Source of the DNA: Paraburkholderia graminis C4D1M
Lineage (GTDB): Bacteria > Pseudomonadota > Gammaproteobacteria > Burkholderiales > Burkholderiaceae
DNA: 64,000 nt
Assembly: GCF_000172415.1 (NCBI RefSeq)
Contig: NZ_ABLD01000026.1
Location: forward strand, 32,861-96,860
Reading direction: 5' to 3'
Position numbers and translations under genes: made by a program. The notes under the pieces are model-generated. The model made no database searches. It was not told where the DNA came from and saw nothing but the letters and a program-made list of their open reading frames with translations. Below, piece by piece: positions 8,698-17,466 of this stretch (within the stretch, counting starts at the first letter, position 1; each line of letters opens with the position of its first letter).

Positions 8698-9963
8698 CTA
8701 CTTCCCATAACGCGCCAGCGTCAGCCCGTCCAGATCGATCTCCGGTTCGCGCTGCGTGATCAGATCCGCAACCACACGCGCCGAGCCCATCGACATCGCC
8801 CAGCCCGTCGAGCCGTGGCCGAGGTTGAGCCACAGGTTGCCGATGCCCGAAGGTCCGAGCAACGGTGCGCCGTCGGGCGTCATCGGGCGGCGGCCGACCC
8901 AGAAATGCGCGGACGTCGGCGCCGCGGCGTGCGGAAACCAGTCGGCCAGCACTTTCATCAGCGTCTGCAACGCCTGCTCGCGCAGCGTCGCGTCGCGGTT
9001 GCCGAGTTCCGCCGTGCCGGCCACCCGCAGGTTATCGCCGAAACGCGTGATCGCCGTCTTCAGCGATTCGTCCATGAGCGCGGCGCGCGGGGCCTTTTCG
9101 TCGTCGATCACAGGCAGCGTCGCCGAATAGCCTTTCACCGGATAGAGCGGCACCTTCACGCCAAGCGGCGCGAGCAACGCCGCACTGTCGACGCCCAATG
9201 CCACGACCACGCTGTCGGCCGGCACCGTCTCCGCGCCGCGCTCGCTTTCGACACGCACCGCGCGCACGACGCCGCCTTCCACGTCGAGCGATGTCACGCG
9301 CGTGTCGAAGCGAAAGCGCACGCCATGACGTTCGCAGATGGCGCGGAGTTCACGCGTGAAGCGCGCGCAGTCGCCGGCTTCGTCGTCGGGAAGATGGACG
9401 CCCGATACCGGCGTCGCGCGTGCCCAGCGAAGGCCCGGCTCGATGTCGACGCATTGCGCGGCGCTCACTTCCCGATAAGCGATGCCCGCGTCGCGCAGCA
9501 CCGCGAGCGCCGGCTGTGCGAGTTCGACGTCGTACTCGCTGCGAAAGAGTTGCAGGTAGCCTTGGCTGCGGCCGTAATCGAACGGATGACGGCTGCGGAA
9601 TTCGCGCAGACACTCGCGGCTGTAGTAAGCGATGCGCTGCATCCGCTGCTTGTTGACGCGAAAGCGCTCGAGCTCGCATTCGCGCAGCCAGCGCGCGATC
9701 CAGCGCCATTGAGCCGGGTCCAAAGTCGGCCGGAAAATCAGTGGCGAAGCGGGCTTGAACAGGTACTTGAGAATCTTGGTCGGCATGCCGGGCGCGGCCC
9801 ACGGCGTCACATAGCCGGGTGCGATCACGCCCGCGTTGCCGAAGCTCGTGGCGAGCGCGACGTCCGGCTCGCGTTCGAGCAGCGTCACCTCGCAGCCTTG
9901 CTGGCGCAGGTAGAAGGCGGTGGCGACGCCGATCACGCCGCCTCCGAGAACAATCGTTTTCAT
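8698..9963 (-). CDS. dadA: D-amino acid dehydrogenase, FAD-dependent (DadA type)
   Basis: This is a membrane-associated flavoprotein of the DadA family. It oxidatively deaminates D-amino acids, passing electrons to the respiratory chain. The 421 residues start directly with the dinucleotide motif GGGVIGVATAFYLRQQG. The hallmark SFGNAG followed by PGYVTPWAAPGMP is present, as are the C-terminal GRRPMTPDGAPLLG and NLWLNLGHGSTGWAMSMGSA. It lies 68 bases downstream of an MFS carrier on the same strand, so the two are probably co-transcribed and may share a substrate. No alanine racemase or Lrp-type regulator is beside it, unlike classical dad operons, so the physiological substrate is uncertain. 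Confidence 0.88.
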   Translation of the reverse strand: MKTIVLGGGVIGVATAFYLRQQGCEVTLLEREPDVALATSFGNAGVIAPGYVTPWAAPGMPTKILKYLFKPASPLIFRPTLDPAQWRWIARWLRECELERFRVNKQRMQRIAYYSRECLREFRSRHPFDYGRSQGYLQLFRSEYDVELAQPALAVLRDAGIAYREVSAAQCVDIEPGLRWARATPVSGVHLPDDEAGDCARFTRELRAICERHGVRFRFDTRVTSLDVEGGVVRAVRVESERGAETVPADSVVVALGVDSAALLAPLGVKVPLYPVKGYSATLPVIDDEKAPRAALMDESLKTAITRFGDNLRVAGTAELGNRDATLREQALQTLMKVLADWFPHAAAPTSAHFWVGRRPMTPDGAPLLGPSGIGNLWLNLGHGSTGWAMSMGSARVVADLITQREPEIDLDGLTLARYGK

Positions 9964-10031
9964 GTGCTGTTATCAGGCAAATCAGCGGCGACGTCGGGTC
10001 GCGATCTCAGGTCGCAACTCAGGCCGCCATG

Positions 10032-11291
10032 TCATGCAGCAGGATGCGCCGCGCCGAGCACCTTGCCCTTCGTCTCAGGCAGGCACAAAGCGGCGACGAT
10101 CACGAGCAGATAACCCGAACCGGCGACAATCCCCATTGCCTTCACGAGCGACATGCCCTGCGAAAGCGTGCCGACGAGAATCGGAAAGAACGAGCCGAAG
10201 CCGCGCCCCAGGTTGTAGCAGAAGCCCTGGCCCGATCCGCGAATCGCGTTCGGATACAGCTCCGACAGATACGCGCCCACGCCGGCGAAAATACCTTGCA
10301 CGACGATGCCGAGCGGAAAGCCGAGCGCGAGCATCATGCCGTCGGTGATCGGCAGCATCGTGTAGATCATGCCGAGCACGAACGAGCCGATCGCGAACAG
10401 GATGAACGACGCGCGCCGGCCGATCTTGTCGCACAGAATCGCGCCGACGATATAACCGGTGAACGAGCCGACGATCAGCACGATCAGATAGCCGCTCGTG
10501 TTGAACACCGACAGATGGCGCACAGTCTTCAGATAGGTCGGCAGCCAGGTGGTAATCGCGTAATAGCCGCCGAGCATGCCGGTGCATAAGGCGCTGCCGA
10601 GCAGCGTGGTGCGCAGATGAGGCAGCGAGAAAATCTGCAGGAAATGCGCGGTCTCGAGGCCGCTGTCGCGCGCGCGGCGCGTCTCGAGATAAATGTCCGG
10701 GTCGCTGACGTTGCGGCGAATGTAGATGATCCACGCCGCGGGCAGGAGGCCGATCCAGAAACAGGCGCGCCACGCGACTTGCTCCGGCAGCAACGCAAAG
10801 AACGCCCAATAGACGATGGCCGCGGCCGCCCAGCCGAACGACCAGCTGCTCTGAACGGTCCCGACGGCTTTCGCTCGATGCTGCGGCGAGCGTATCGTCT
10901 CGGCCATCATGATCGTGACCACTGACCATTCACCGCCGAAGCCGATGCCTTGTAGCGTGCGTGTCGCGAGCAGTTGCCAGAACGAATGCGTGAAGCCGGA
11001 CAGAAACGTGAACAGCGCGAAAGTCGCGATGGTCCATTGCAGCACGCGGATGCGGCCATAGCGGTCGGCCAGAATGCCGGCAAGCCATCCGCCGAGCGCC
11101 GATGAAATCAGCGAACTCGTCGCGATCATGCCCGCTTCGCTTTTGCTCATGCCCCACGTCGCGATCAGCGTTGGAATCAGGAACGAGTAGATCATGAAGT
11201 CGAACGCGTCGACCGCGTAGCCGCCGAAACCCGCGTAGAGCGTGCGGCGTTCCCGCTGCGTCAATTCGGTGAACCATTGGAGAGAAGGCAT
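10032..11291 (-). CDS. MFS transporter (metabolite:H+ symporter type)
   Basis: A 419-residue inner-membrane carrier of the major facilitator superfamily with about 12 hydrophobic segments. TM1 has the acidic pattern VDAFDFMIYSF, typical of aromatic-acid and sialate H+ symporters. Loop 2-3 carries motif A (GILADRYGRIR). TM4 has RTLQGIGFGGEWS and the second half repeats motif A weakly (CDKIGRRAS). The ATG at 11291 is preceded by CAGGAGAACAC on the minus strand, a better start than the longer frame. dadA follows 68 bases downstream, which suggests import of an amino acid or related acid. The substrate cannot be read from sequence. Confidence 0.82.
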   Translation of the reverse strand: MPSLQWFTELTQRERRTLYAGFGGYAVDAFDFMIYSFLIPTLIATWGMSKSEAGMIATSSLISSALGGWLAGILADRYGRIRVLQWTIATFALFTFLSGFTHSFWQLLATRTLQGIGFGGEWSVVTIMMAETIRSPQHRAKAVGTVQSSWSFGWAAAAIVYWAFFALLPEQVAWRACFWIGLLPAAWIIYIRRNVSDPDIYLETRRARDSGLETAHFLQIFSLPHLRTTLLGSALCTGMLGGYYAITTWLPTYLKTVRHLSVFNTSGYLIVLIVGSFTGYIVGAILCDKIGRRASFILFAIGSFVLGMIYTMLPITDGMMLALGFPLGIVVQGIFAGVGAYLSELYPNAIRGSGQGFCYNLGRGFGSFFPILVGTLSQGMSLVKAMGIVAGSGYLLVIVAALCLPETKGKVLGAAHPAA

Positions 11292-11651
11292 GTTTGTTGT
11301 GTTCTCCTGGGCTTTTCTTGTGTGCGTGCGGCTCGAGGGGAGGTCTTTGTATTCTACGGGGCGAGGCGTCGTGCGGCCACTTGTGGTCAAAATTGGCAGC
11401 AGACGGTAAGCAGGGAGTAAGCAGCCGACAGGAGACGAAATGCCTGGGAGAATGGCTTAAGAAGCGCTTTTTCGCGCGTGATTGCAGCGGGCATATCGGA
11501 AGCGCGCGCGGCACGGGCAAAGACCAAGCTGACCGTTGCTTACGAACTAATACGTCGTAACCAAAAAAATATTGGAAACGTTAAACTGCGCCCGCAGCGC
11601 TCAGGCTGCACTTTTTTTACTCACCTCGCGCATGACACATCAGATCGCCTA

Positions 11652-12593
11652 ATGCCCGCCACCGCGAAAACCTGTCCGGCAACTCGCCGCCACCTTGTTC
11701 CCCCGGCCATGCCCGCGCACTCGCTGGCGGCATGCGCGTCGCGACGGACGTTCCTGAAGCGCTCCGCCAGCGTGCTGCTGGTGTCCGGCGTGGGCAGTTC
11801 GCTGCTTTCCGCATGCGGCGGCGGCCTCGGCGACGAGCAGAGCGACACGCCGCGGCTTGCATCGGTGGACAATTTCCGCGATGTCGCGGGCGCTGCGGCC
11901 GGCTATCCGACCGTCGACGGCAAGAAGATGCGGCGCGGCCTCTTTTTCCGCGCGAATGTGCTGACGCTGAGCGTGGCCGATCAGACGGAAATGGAGCGGC
12001 TCGGCATTGCGAGCGTCTACGATTTGCGCACGCCGGGCGAGGTCGAACGAACCGCCGACATCGTTCCTCGCGGCGCGGTTTCGCAAACGCTCGATGTGCT
12101 CGGTGTGCGCGACTTCACGCCGCCGCCTTTCGATTCAGCCGCTGGCGCGACCGCGTTCATGGAGTCGCAGGCGCGCGGCTATGTGACCGGCGCGGCGCAG
12201 CGGGCGAACTTCGGCGCGCTGCTGCGCCAGCTCGCGGACGGCACGGGCCCGCAGCTCTTTCATTCCAACGCGGGTAAGGATCGCGCCGGCTGGGTCGCGG
12301 CGCTGCTGCAGAGCATTGCGAATGTGCCGCTCGACGTGATCATGCAGGACTATCTGCTGAGCAATGTCTACCGCGCGCAGGCCATCAGGTCGATGAAGGA
12401 AACATTGCGCGCGCAGGACGGCGACGCGCTCGCCGCGATTCAGGAACCGTTGCTTGGCGTGCAGGAAAGTTTTCTGCAGGCGGGCTTCGATCAGGTGCAG
12501 ACGAGCTACGGCACGATGACGCGCTATCTGACTGACGGGCTTGGCGTATCGGAGGCGGCTATCGAGAGCTTGCGGAGCCGGTTGGTTGTTTGA
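11652..12593 (+). CDS. Exported tyrosine-phosphatase-like lipoprotein, Cys-to-Ser P-loop
   Basis: This 313-residue protein resembles the Y_phosphatase3 family of bacterial tyrosine/serine phosphatases. NFRDVAGAAAGYPTVDG, RRGLFFRAN and LGIASVYDLRTPGE are all recognisable. The P-loop, normally HCTAGKDRTG, reads HSNAGKDRAG near residue 211, so the nucleophilic cysteine is a serine. The N-terminus has a twin-arginine signal (SRRTFLK) followed by a hydrophobic stretch and a lipobox (LLSAC). It is therefore probably Tat-exported and lipidated. The start is uncertain: ATG 11652 or ATG 11709 (closer to the RR motif); neither has a good Shine-Dalgarno sequence. It may bind phosphorylated ligands without cleaving them. 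Confidence 0.78.
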   Translation: MPATAKTCPATRRHLVPPAMPAHSLAACASRRTFLKRSASVLLVSGVGSSLLSACGGGLGDEQSDTPRLASVDNFRDVAGAAAGYPTVDGKKMRRGLFFRANVLTLSVADQTEMERLGIASVYDLRTPGEVERTADIVPRGAVSQTLDVLGVRDFTPPPFDSAAGATAFMESQARGYVTGAAQRANFGALLRQLADGTGPQLFHSNAGKDRAGWVAALLQSIANVPLDVIMQDYLLSNVYRAQAIRSMKETLRAQDGDALAAIQEPLLGVQESFLQAGFDQVQTSYGTMTRYLTDGLGVSEAAIESLRSRLVV

Positions 12594-12671
12594 GACTGGC
12601 GGCGAGGGAGCGGGTGAGGCGCGTGGGCCGAGCGGGCTAGCTGAAAACAGCGGCTGAAGATGCGCGCCAAG

Positions 12672-12867
12672 CGCGCAAACCAAACGCGCAAACCAAACGC
12701 GCAAACCAAACGCGCAAACCAAACGCGCGGGCCGAACGCGCGGGCCGAACGCGCGGGCCGAACACGCAGGCCAAACACGCAGGCCAAACACGCAGGCCAA
12801 ACACGCAGGCCGAACACGCAGGCCAAAACACGCAGGCCGAACACGCAGGCCGAACACGCAGTCAAAA
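12672..12867. repeat. 13-bp minisatellite, 15 units
   Basis: Fifteen tandem units lie between two convergent genes. Four units read CGCGCAAACCAAA, three read CGCGCGGGCCGAA, and the rest are variants of CACGCAGGCCRAA. One unit has an extra A, and the last is degenerate and merges into the terminator's A-run. Identical variants sit in blocks, as expected from slippage or unequal exchange. The array leaves long frames open on both strands, but I see no start signal or protein-like composition, so I treat it as noncoding. Confidence 0.92.
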
Positions 12868-12894
12868 AAAATCCGCCCCGGATACGCGGGCGGA
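12864..12894 (-). terminator. Terminator of the sensor-kinase operon
   Basis: On the minus strand TCCGCCC pairs with GGGCGGA around a 9-base loop. A run of eight T follows immediately. It lies about 150 bases past the kinase stop codon and keeps that transcript from entering most of the 13-bp repeat array. Confidence 0.8.
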
Positions 12895-13041
12895 CTGAGA
12901 AGGGCGGCATCGAGGTTGCCGGGGTCGACTATAAGGCCCGCGATCATGCGTTAGCCGATGCGGTAAGGCAGCGTAAGCGCGCGCCTTGCGCCGCGCCGCG
13001 CAGTGCGATCACGACCGCTACCGCTACCACGAGCCCACCTG

Positions 13042-14388
13042 TCATGTCGATGTCGACGCAGGCACCGCCACCACCCCCACCGGCAACTCAATACACACTT
13101 CCAGCCCACCCTCGGCGTGATTGCGCACGTGGCAACGTCCGCCGCGATCGTGCGCGAGCCGTGCGACGATCGCGAGACCGAGACCGCAATGGCCTTCGCC
13201 GCCGCGCGCGGCGTCGAGCCTCACGAACGGTTTCATCGCGGCGGCAATGCGGTCGTCGGGAATGCCCGCGCCATGATCCCGCACGCTGATGACCCAATGT
13301 CCGTCGCTGCGCGCGGTGCGGATATCGACGGGCGGCGCGCCATGTTCGAGTGCGTTATCGACGAGGTTGGTCGCCAGCCGATCGAGCAGCGTGCGCGGCA
13401 ACGTGAACGACGGGCCGGCACGCAGATCCAGCGCGAACAGCCGGGCTTCGCCGCCCGCGTCCTGCGAGCCCGAGCCATCGACGGCGCTGTCAATCACACT
13501 GTCACCCACACCATCACTATCCGAAAACTGCTCGCGCAAGAATTCGTCGACCTGAACCGGCGGACCGGCATCGGCGGATTGACCGGCGAACTCCAGAAAC
13601 TGCTGGACGATGTTAGTCAGCGAATCGACATCGCGAATCAGCCCGGCACGCTCGCTTTCCGCGACCAGCACGCTCGCGCGCAGCTTCAGGCGCGTGAGCG
13701 GCGCTTTCAGGTCGTGCGCGACGCCGGCGAGCATGACCGCCTGGTCGTCGCCGGCCTCGTTCAGGCGCCGCATCATGTCGTTGAACGAGCCAATCAGCTC
13801 GCGCAGTTCGCGCGGGCCTTGCACGGTCACCGGTTCCGGCCGGCCGCCCGAACCGAAGACGCGCGCGGCGTCGGCGACGCGCGACAGCGGACGCTGCATC
13901 TGCCACACCGCGAACAGCGACAGGATCAGCGCGGCGGCCAGCATCGAAATGGCTTCGATCAGAAAGCGCGGCGGCGGCGGCAGATCGACCGGCAGCACGA
14001 CCCAGTTCGACTTGCCCGGAAACAGCACCCACAGTTGCGGCGGACGCAGATCGTCGACGGCAATCTGGGTGCCTGGCGGAAGCGTCTCACGCAGATGCTG
14101 CGTCAACTGAACAACCAGGTGCTCGGTGGGTTCGCGCAGATGGACGCTCGGCGGCATGTTCCACGTCGGAACCAGATGCACGCGCATGGCCGGCGCGAGC
14201 GCGGCGCCCTTGATCGGCTCGCCGTTGATGGCCTGAAGCGCCAGCACGACGCCGCGCGCAAAGCCGTCGATCTCATGGCGCGGCGGCTGCATCACCACCA
14301 GCACGAACCAGCCGGCCTGAATCGCCAACAGCACCGCCGTCGAAAGCAACGCCATTCTGCCGAACAGCGTGTTCAGCGGGTTTCTCAT
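13042..14388 (-). CDS. EnvZ-type sensor histidine kinase
   Basis: A 448-residue inner-membrane kinase. TM1 is at about residues 15-35 (STAVLLAIQAGWFVLVV), then a periplasmic sensor region. TM2 is near 165-185, followed by HAMP. The dimerisation box is GVAHDLKAPLTRLKL with the phospho-accepting His. The ATPase domain has LVDNALEHG (N box), RDHGAGIP (G1) and GHCGLGLAIV (G2). Its ATG overlaps the response-regulator stop in an ATGA, so translation is coupled and the two form a cognate pair. Layout and length resemble EnvZ or RstB. The stimulus is not evident. Confidence 0.92.
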   Translation of the reverse strand: MRNPLNTLFGRMALLSTAVLLAIQAGWFVLVVMQPPRHEIDGFARGVVLALQAINGEPIKGAALAPAMRVHLVPTWNMPPSVHLREPTEHLVVQLTQHLRETLPPGTQIAVDDLRPPQLWVLFPGKSNWVVLPVDLPPPPRFLIEAISMLAAALILSLFAVWQMQRPLSRVADAARVFGSGGRPEPVTVQGPRELRELIGSFNDMMRRLNEAGDDQAVMLAGVAHDLKAPLTRLKLRASVLVAESERAGLIRDVDSLTNIVQQFLEFAGQSADAGPPVQVDEFLREQFSDSDGVGDSVIDSAVDGSGSQDAGGEARLFALDLRAGPSFTLPRTLLDRLATNLVDNALEHGAPPVDIRTARSDGHWVISVRDHGAGIPDDRIAAAMKPFVRLDAARGGEGHCGLGLAIVARLAHDRGGRCHVRNHAEGGLEVCIELPVGVVAVPASTST

Positions 14389-15125
14389 GCGTTCGAGGCG
14401 GCCTCGTCGGAGAACGGTGTGCCGTCGGCGTCGGGTACGAAAACATAGCCCTTGCCGCGCACCGTTTGCACGTAGCACGGATTGGACGGATCGTCCTCGA
14501 TCACGCGCCGCAGACGCCAGATCGGCACGTCGAGGCTGCGATCGCGGAAGGCGAGGTTGTCGCGATGCACGAGGTCGTGAATCAGCACACGCGACAACAC
14601 CTTGTACGGGTTGTTGACGAAGATCTTCAGTAGCGCGAACTCACTGTCGCGCAACGGCAGCTTCGTATCGGCGCGCGACAGCGAGCGTGTGGCGAAGTCC
14701 AGTTCGAACGGGCCGAACCTGTACGGCTTGCGGGCTTCCGGCGCGCTCGTGGTCGACGGCCCGCGGCGGCGCAGCACCGTGTGGATGCGCGCGAGCAGTT
14801 CGCGCGGATCGAAGGGCTTGGTCAGATAGTCGTCCGCGCCGAGCGACAGCCCGACGATGCGGTCGGCCACCGTGCCGCGCGCCGTCACGAAGATCACCGG
14901 AATGTCGTCGCCGGCGGCGCGCAGCGCGGTGAGCGCGCGCAGGCCGTCGGTGTTCGGCATCATGATGTCGAGCACGACGACCGACGGCCGTTCGCGCTCG
15001 AGCCGGCGCTGGAGATGGGTGCCGTCATGCAGCACCGACGCGTCAAAGCCGTTCGACTGCAAGAACTTGCAAAGCAGATCGCGTACGACCGGATCGTCGT
15101 CGACGATAAGGACCTGTGGATTCAT
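14385..15125 (-). CDS. OmpR-family response regulator (partner of the kinase)
   Basis: The 246-residue protein has an N-terminal receiver domain. Its acidic pocket is DDD at residues 9-11, the phosphorylation site is Asp in VVLDIMMP, the Thr/Ala is in VTARG and the Lys is in LTKPF. A winged-helix domain follows, with the RDRSLDVPIWRLRR recognition helix and GKGYVFVPD wing. It is the first gene of a two-gene operon with the kinase. It is strikingly similar to the orphan regulator at 17467-18210, including the VLDIMMP, AGDDIPVI and LGADDYL blocks, which suggests duplication. Confidence 0.93.
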   Translation of the reverse strand: MNPQVLIVDDDPVVRDLLCKFLQSNGFDASVLHDGTHLQRRLERERPSVVVLDIMMPNTDGLRALTALRAAGDDIPVIFVTARGTVADRIVGLSLGADDYLTKPFDPRELLARIHTVLRRRGPSTTSAPEARKPYRFGPFELDFATRSLSRADTKLPLRDSEFALLKIFVNNPYKVLSRVLIHDLVHRDNLAFRDRSLDVPIWRLRRVIEDDPSNPCYVQTVRGKGYVFVPDADGTPFSDEAASNA

Positions 15126-15588
15126 GGCGAAATTCTAGACCGGCGCGCGCGACGCGCGGCCGACTGTTTTCTTACCAATGCTTACCCGATGCGGTGCGAG
15201 TTTTTCGGCGCGATTCTGGCGCAATTGGGCGCAATGTTCGCACACGCGAGCGTAAGGCCCGTCAACCAAGGTTCACAGCATATTTCAGCACTGCCGCTTC
15301 TGGCAACGCGGGCGCGCGTGCGGGCCTCGCATTCGATGTGCGCACGCGGTATTTCTCGAAACAGTTTGCGCACAACGGCAAGTGCCGGAAAGCACTCGCA
15401 ACGCGTCGTAAGCACCGTCGAAAAGCGCGCTTTTCTTCGTGCATCGGCGAGGCGTGGGCGGCGAGATGATTCGTCCTGCGATACGTCGCGCCGCACGCCG
15501 GCAGAGCTTCAGGCTCTCATCCGGCGCACGCGGTGCGCGACCGACATCTTGCCAAACCCAGCCCAACCAGCGCCATGCGAGGCTCATC
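15126..15588. other. Intergenic region, divergent, no gene seen
   Basis: About 460 bases separate the divergently transcribed regulator and the small-protein cluster. Several frames are open, as is common in GC-rich DNA, but none has a convincing ribosome site or protein-like sequence. It must contain the promoter of the regulator-kinase operon. I see no clear operator or hairpin. Confidence 0.5.
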
Positions 15589-15798
15589 ATGACTGTTCCC
15601 AGCAACCTCAATTCCACCCATTTTTCTTCGATTGCGCCCACCAAGGCGACGGAAAAGCCGGCGTCCAACGGCAGTTCCGCAGCGACAAGCGGGAGCGGCA
15701 GCGGCAACGCGCAAGCCAAGGGCTCGGCGACTCAGCCGCAGCCGCAGCCGTCGGTGCCCGCGGGCCTCGTCGGCCATCACGTCAACACGACCGCCTGA
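15589..15798 (+). CDS. Small Ser/Ala/Gln-rich protein, unknown
   Basis: A 69-residue low-complexity protein rich in Ser, Ala, Gly and Thr, with a short QPQPQPS stretch and no signal peptide or membrane segment. It ends with the more protein-like GLVGHHVNTTA. The ATG follows CGAGGCTCATC, a modest ribosome site. The next gene starts 15 bases after its stop, suggesting one transcript. I do not recognise a family. It could be a genuine small protein of this lineage or a spurious frame. Confidence 0.5.
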   Translation: MTVPSNLNSTHFSSIAPTKATEKPASNGSSAATSGSGSGNAQAKGSATQPQPQPSVPAGLVGHHVNTTA

Positions 15799-15813
15799 CG
15801 TACCGAGGCGCGC

Positions 15814-16011
15814 GTGTCGACATCAATAATTTCCGGGCGCGTCGTGCGCGCCGCTGCGTGGCTCGCGCTCGGCGCGGCGCTGTTGCCGCTCGACGGCTGC
15901 GCCGTTGCCGCGCTGCCTTGCCGGCTGACCTCGGCGACGCTGAAGATCATCCCGGTCGTCGGCCATGCGGCGGCCACGCCGTTCGACATCTGCTCATCCG
16001 CGATCGATTGA
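15814..16011 (+). CDS. Small exported protein, DUF6726-like
   Basis: A 65-residue product starting at GTG (CCGAGGCG just upstream). It has an N-terminal hydrophobic segment (AAAWLALGAALLPLDGC) that could be a lipoprotein signal with Cys at about residue 29, followed by AVAALPCRLTSATLKIIPVVGHAAATPFDICSSAID split around three conserved-looking Cys. I recall this motif from a small uncharacterised proteobacterial family (DUF6726); that match is from memory. It lies 3 bases before the next gene, so it is probably in the same operon. Function is unknown. Confidence 0.68.
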   Translation: MSTSIISGRVVRAAAWLALGAALLPLDGCAVAALPCRLTSATLKIIPVVGHAAATPFDICSSAID

Positions 16012-16014
16012 AAC

Positions 16015-16734
16015 ATGAGACCACAACGGATTGCCTGCGCGCTGGCGCTGCTGTGCGGCACATTCTCGCTGACCGTGCCGGCGCAGCCGGCGGCGCGCGA
16101 TGCGGGCGCCGCAGCTTCGGCGCCGGCATCGAAGGACGCATTCGCCGACGCCCGCCGACGCGCGCAGGACACGCCATTCGCATTCCGCGGCATTGCGCTC
16201 GGCATCACGCTCGATGAATTCCGCGCCGGTTCGAAAGTGCGTGCGACGCCGGTCGGCAGCGTGCCGGTCTGCGAGACGGACGTGCAGGCGGGCGCGCTCG
16301 GCATGCGGCTGAAGTCGCACGAGAGTCTGACCGTCGCGTGCCGCTGGGCGCATCGCGACGATAACGGTTGGGCGCTGTCGCAAGCGGTCGTCGACGGTGC
16401 GCCGGCGGCCGAGCATGTGCTGCGTTTCGCGCGCATGGAAGGGCAAAGCGCGCTGCGGCTCTACGAGATTTCCTTCGTGATCGACGAAGTCACCGCCGAA
16501 GATCTGCGCGACGCGCTCGCGGACCGCTACGGCCCGCCGCGTCATGCGACGCGGAACGTGTCGTCGCCGGGCGCGTTGCCGGTCTACGTGTGGGAAAACG
16601 CGGTCAGTTCGATCACGTTGTGTTTCCTGCCGGGCACGCGCAACGGCACGCTCACTTATCTGCTGAAGGGGTCGGACGCATGGGTGAAGTCCGTCGTGCG
16701 GCAGTGGCAGGCGAGCGATGCAGAAGCCGGTTGA
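16015..16734 (+). CDS. Exported protein of unknown function
   Basis: A 239-residue protein with a clear Sec signal peptide (CALALLCGTFSLTVPAQPA). After an Ala-rich linker comes a globular part containing FAFRGIALGITLDEFRA. Further on it has VPVCETDVQ and VIDEVTAEDLRDALADRYGPP, then a C-terminal SSITLCFLPGTRNGTLTYLL. Three cysteines could form a disulfide. The pattern is that of small periplasmic proteins that bind or respond to another component, but I recognise no family. It starts 3 bases after the preceding small gene and is followed by the FlgH-like pseudogene after 52 bases. Confidence 0.72.
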   Translation: MRPQRIACALALLCGTFSLTVPAQPAARDAGAAASAPASKDAFADARRRAQDTPFAFRGIALGITLDEFRAGSKVRATPVGSVPVCETDVQAGALGMRLKSHESLTVACRWAHRDDNGWALSQAVVDGAPAAEHVLRFARMEGQSALRLYEISFVIDEVTAEDLRDALADRYGPPRHATRNVSSPGALPVYVWENAVSSITLCFLPGTRNGTLTYLLKGSDAWVKSVVRQWQASDAEAG

Positions 16735-16786
16735 TGCAGCGGCACCGATGCGCGGATCAGCACCATTCAGCGAGGGAGTAAACCCG

Positions 16787-17447
16787 ATGCCTACGCTACG
16801 TTTTTCCGTCGCGCTATGCGCGGCGGCATGTGTGTCCGCTTGCGCGAGCGGACAGAGGTCGATTGTCGAAACACCGATGGCGCCGCCGCTCGTGTCCGCG
16901 CCGCTGAACGTCAACACGCAGGGCGCGATCTATCAGGCGGGCACGCTGATGGTGCTGTACGAGACGCCGCGCGCGCAACACATCGGCGACGTGCTGACGA
17001 TCCGTCTGTCCGAGTCGTATAGCGGGAACAACAGTTCGACGGCGGCTGCGAGCCGGGCGAGCAGCATCACCGCCGATGCCGCCGATAATCGACGGCGCCG
17101 CCGCGCGGCTCGCGAGCTCTTCACATCGCTCGGCCAGCACGGAATTCAAAGACAGCAGTCTCACCGACGCGAGCGCGATGACCGGCACACTCGCCGTGAC
17201 CGTGATCGGCACGATGCCGACCGGCAACCTGGTCGTGTCGGGCGAAAAGGTGATTTCGATGGGCGGCAACCGCGACCGCTTGCGGCTGTCAGGCGTGGTG
17301 AATCCTAAGGATATCGAAACAGGCAACTACGTCGCGTCGAGCAAGGTCGCGAATGCGCGCATCGAGCAGGCCGGCTCCGGCATGATCTCCGACGCGACGA
17401 CGATGGGCTGGCTGCAGAGGATGTTTTTGAGCGTGCTGACTTTCTGA
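16787..17447 (+). pseudogene. FlgH-like (flagellar L-ring) lipoprotein, frameshifted
   Basis: The ATG at 16787 follows GGGAGTAAACCCG and opens a lipoprotein signal (lipobox VSAC). FlgH-like GAIYQAGTLMVLYE and HIGDVLTIRLSESYS come next. At about 17075-17130 the frame is lost. The +1 frame then continues with the FlgH C-terminal half: GTLAVTVIGTMPTGNLVVSG, then DRLRLSGVVNPKDIE and GWLQRMFLSVLTF, to the stop at 17447. Joined, the two parts give an L-ring protein of about normal length (220 residues). No other flagellar gene is nearby, so this is an orphan paralog. A single-base sequencing error would restore it, so decay is not proven. Confidence 0.75.
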
Positions 17448-17466
17448 GGCGGCGTCACGAACGCGC

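Noticed and set aside
12135..12947. Repetitive protein encoded across the 13-bp array
   Set aside because: The frames through the array are simply kept open by the repeat unit. They overlap the phosphatase-like gene and lack a ribosome site.
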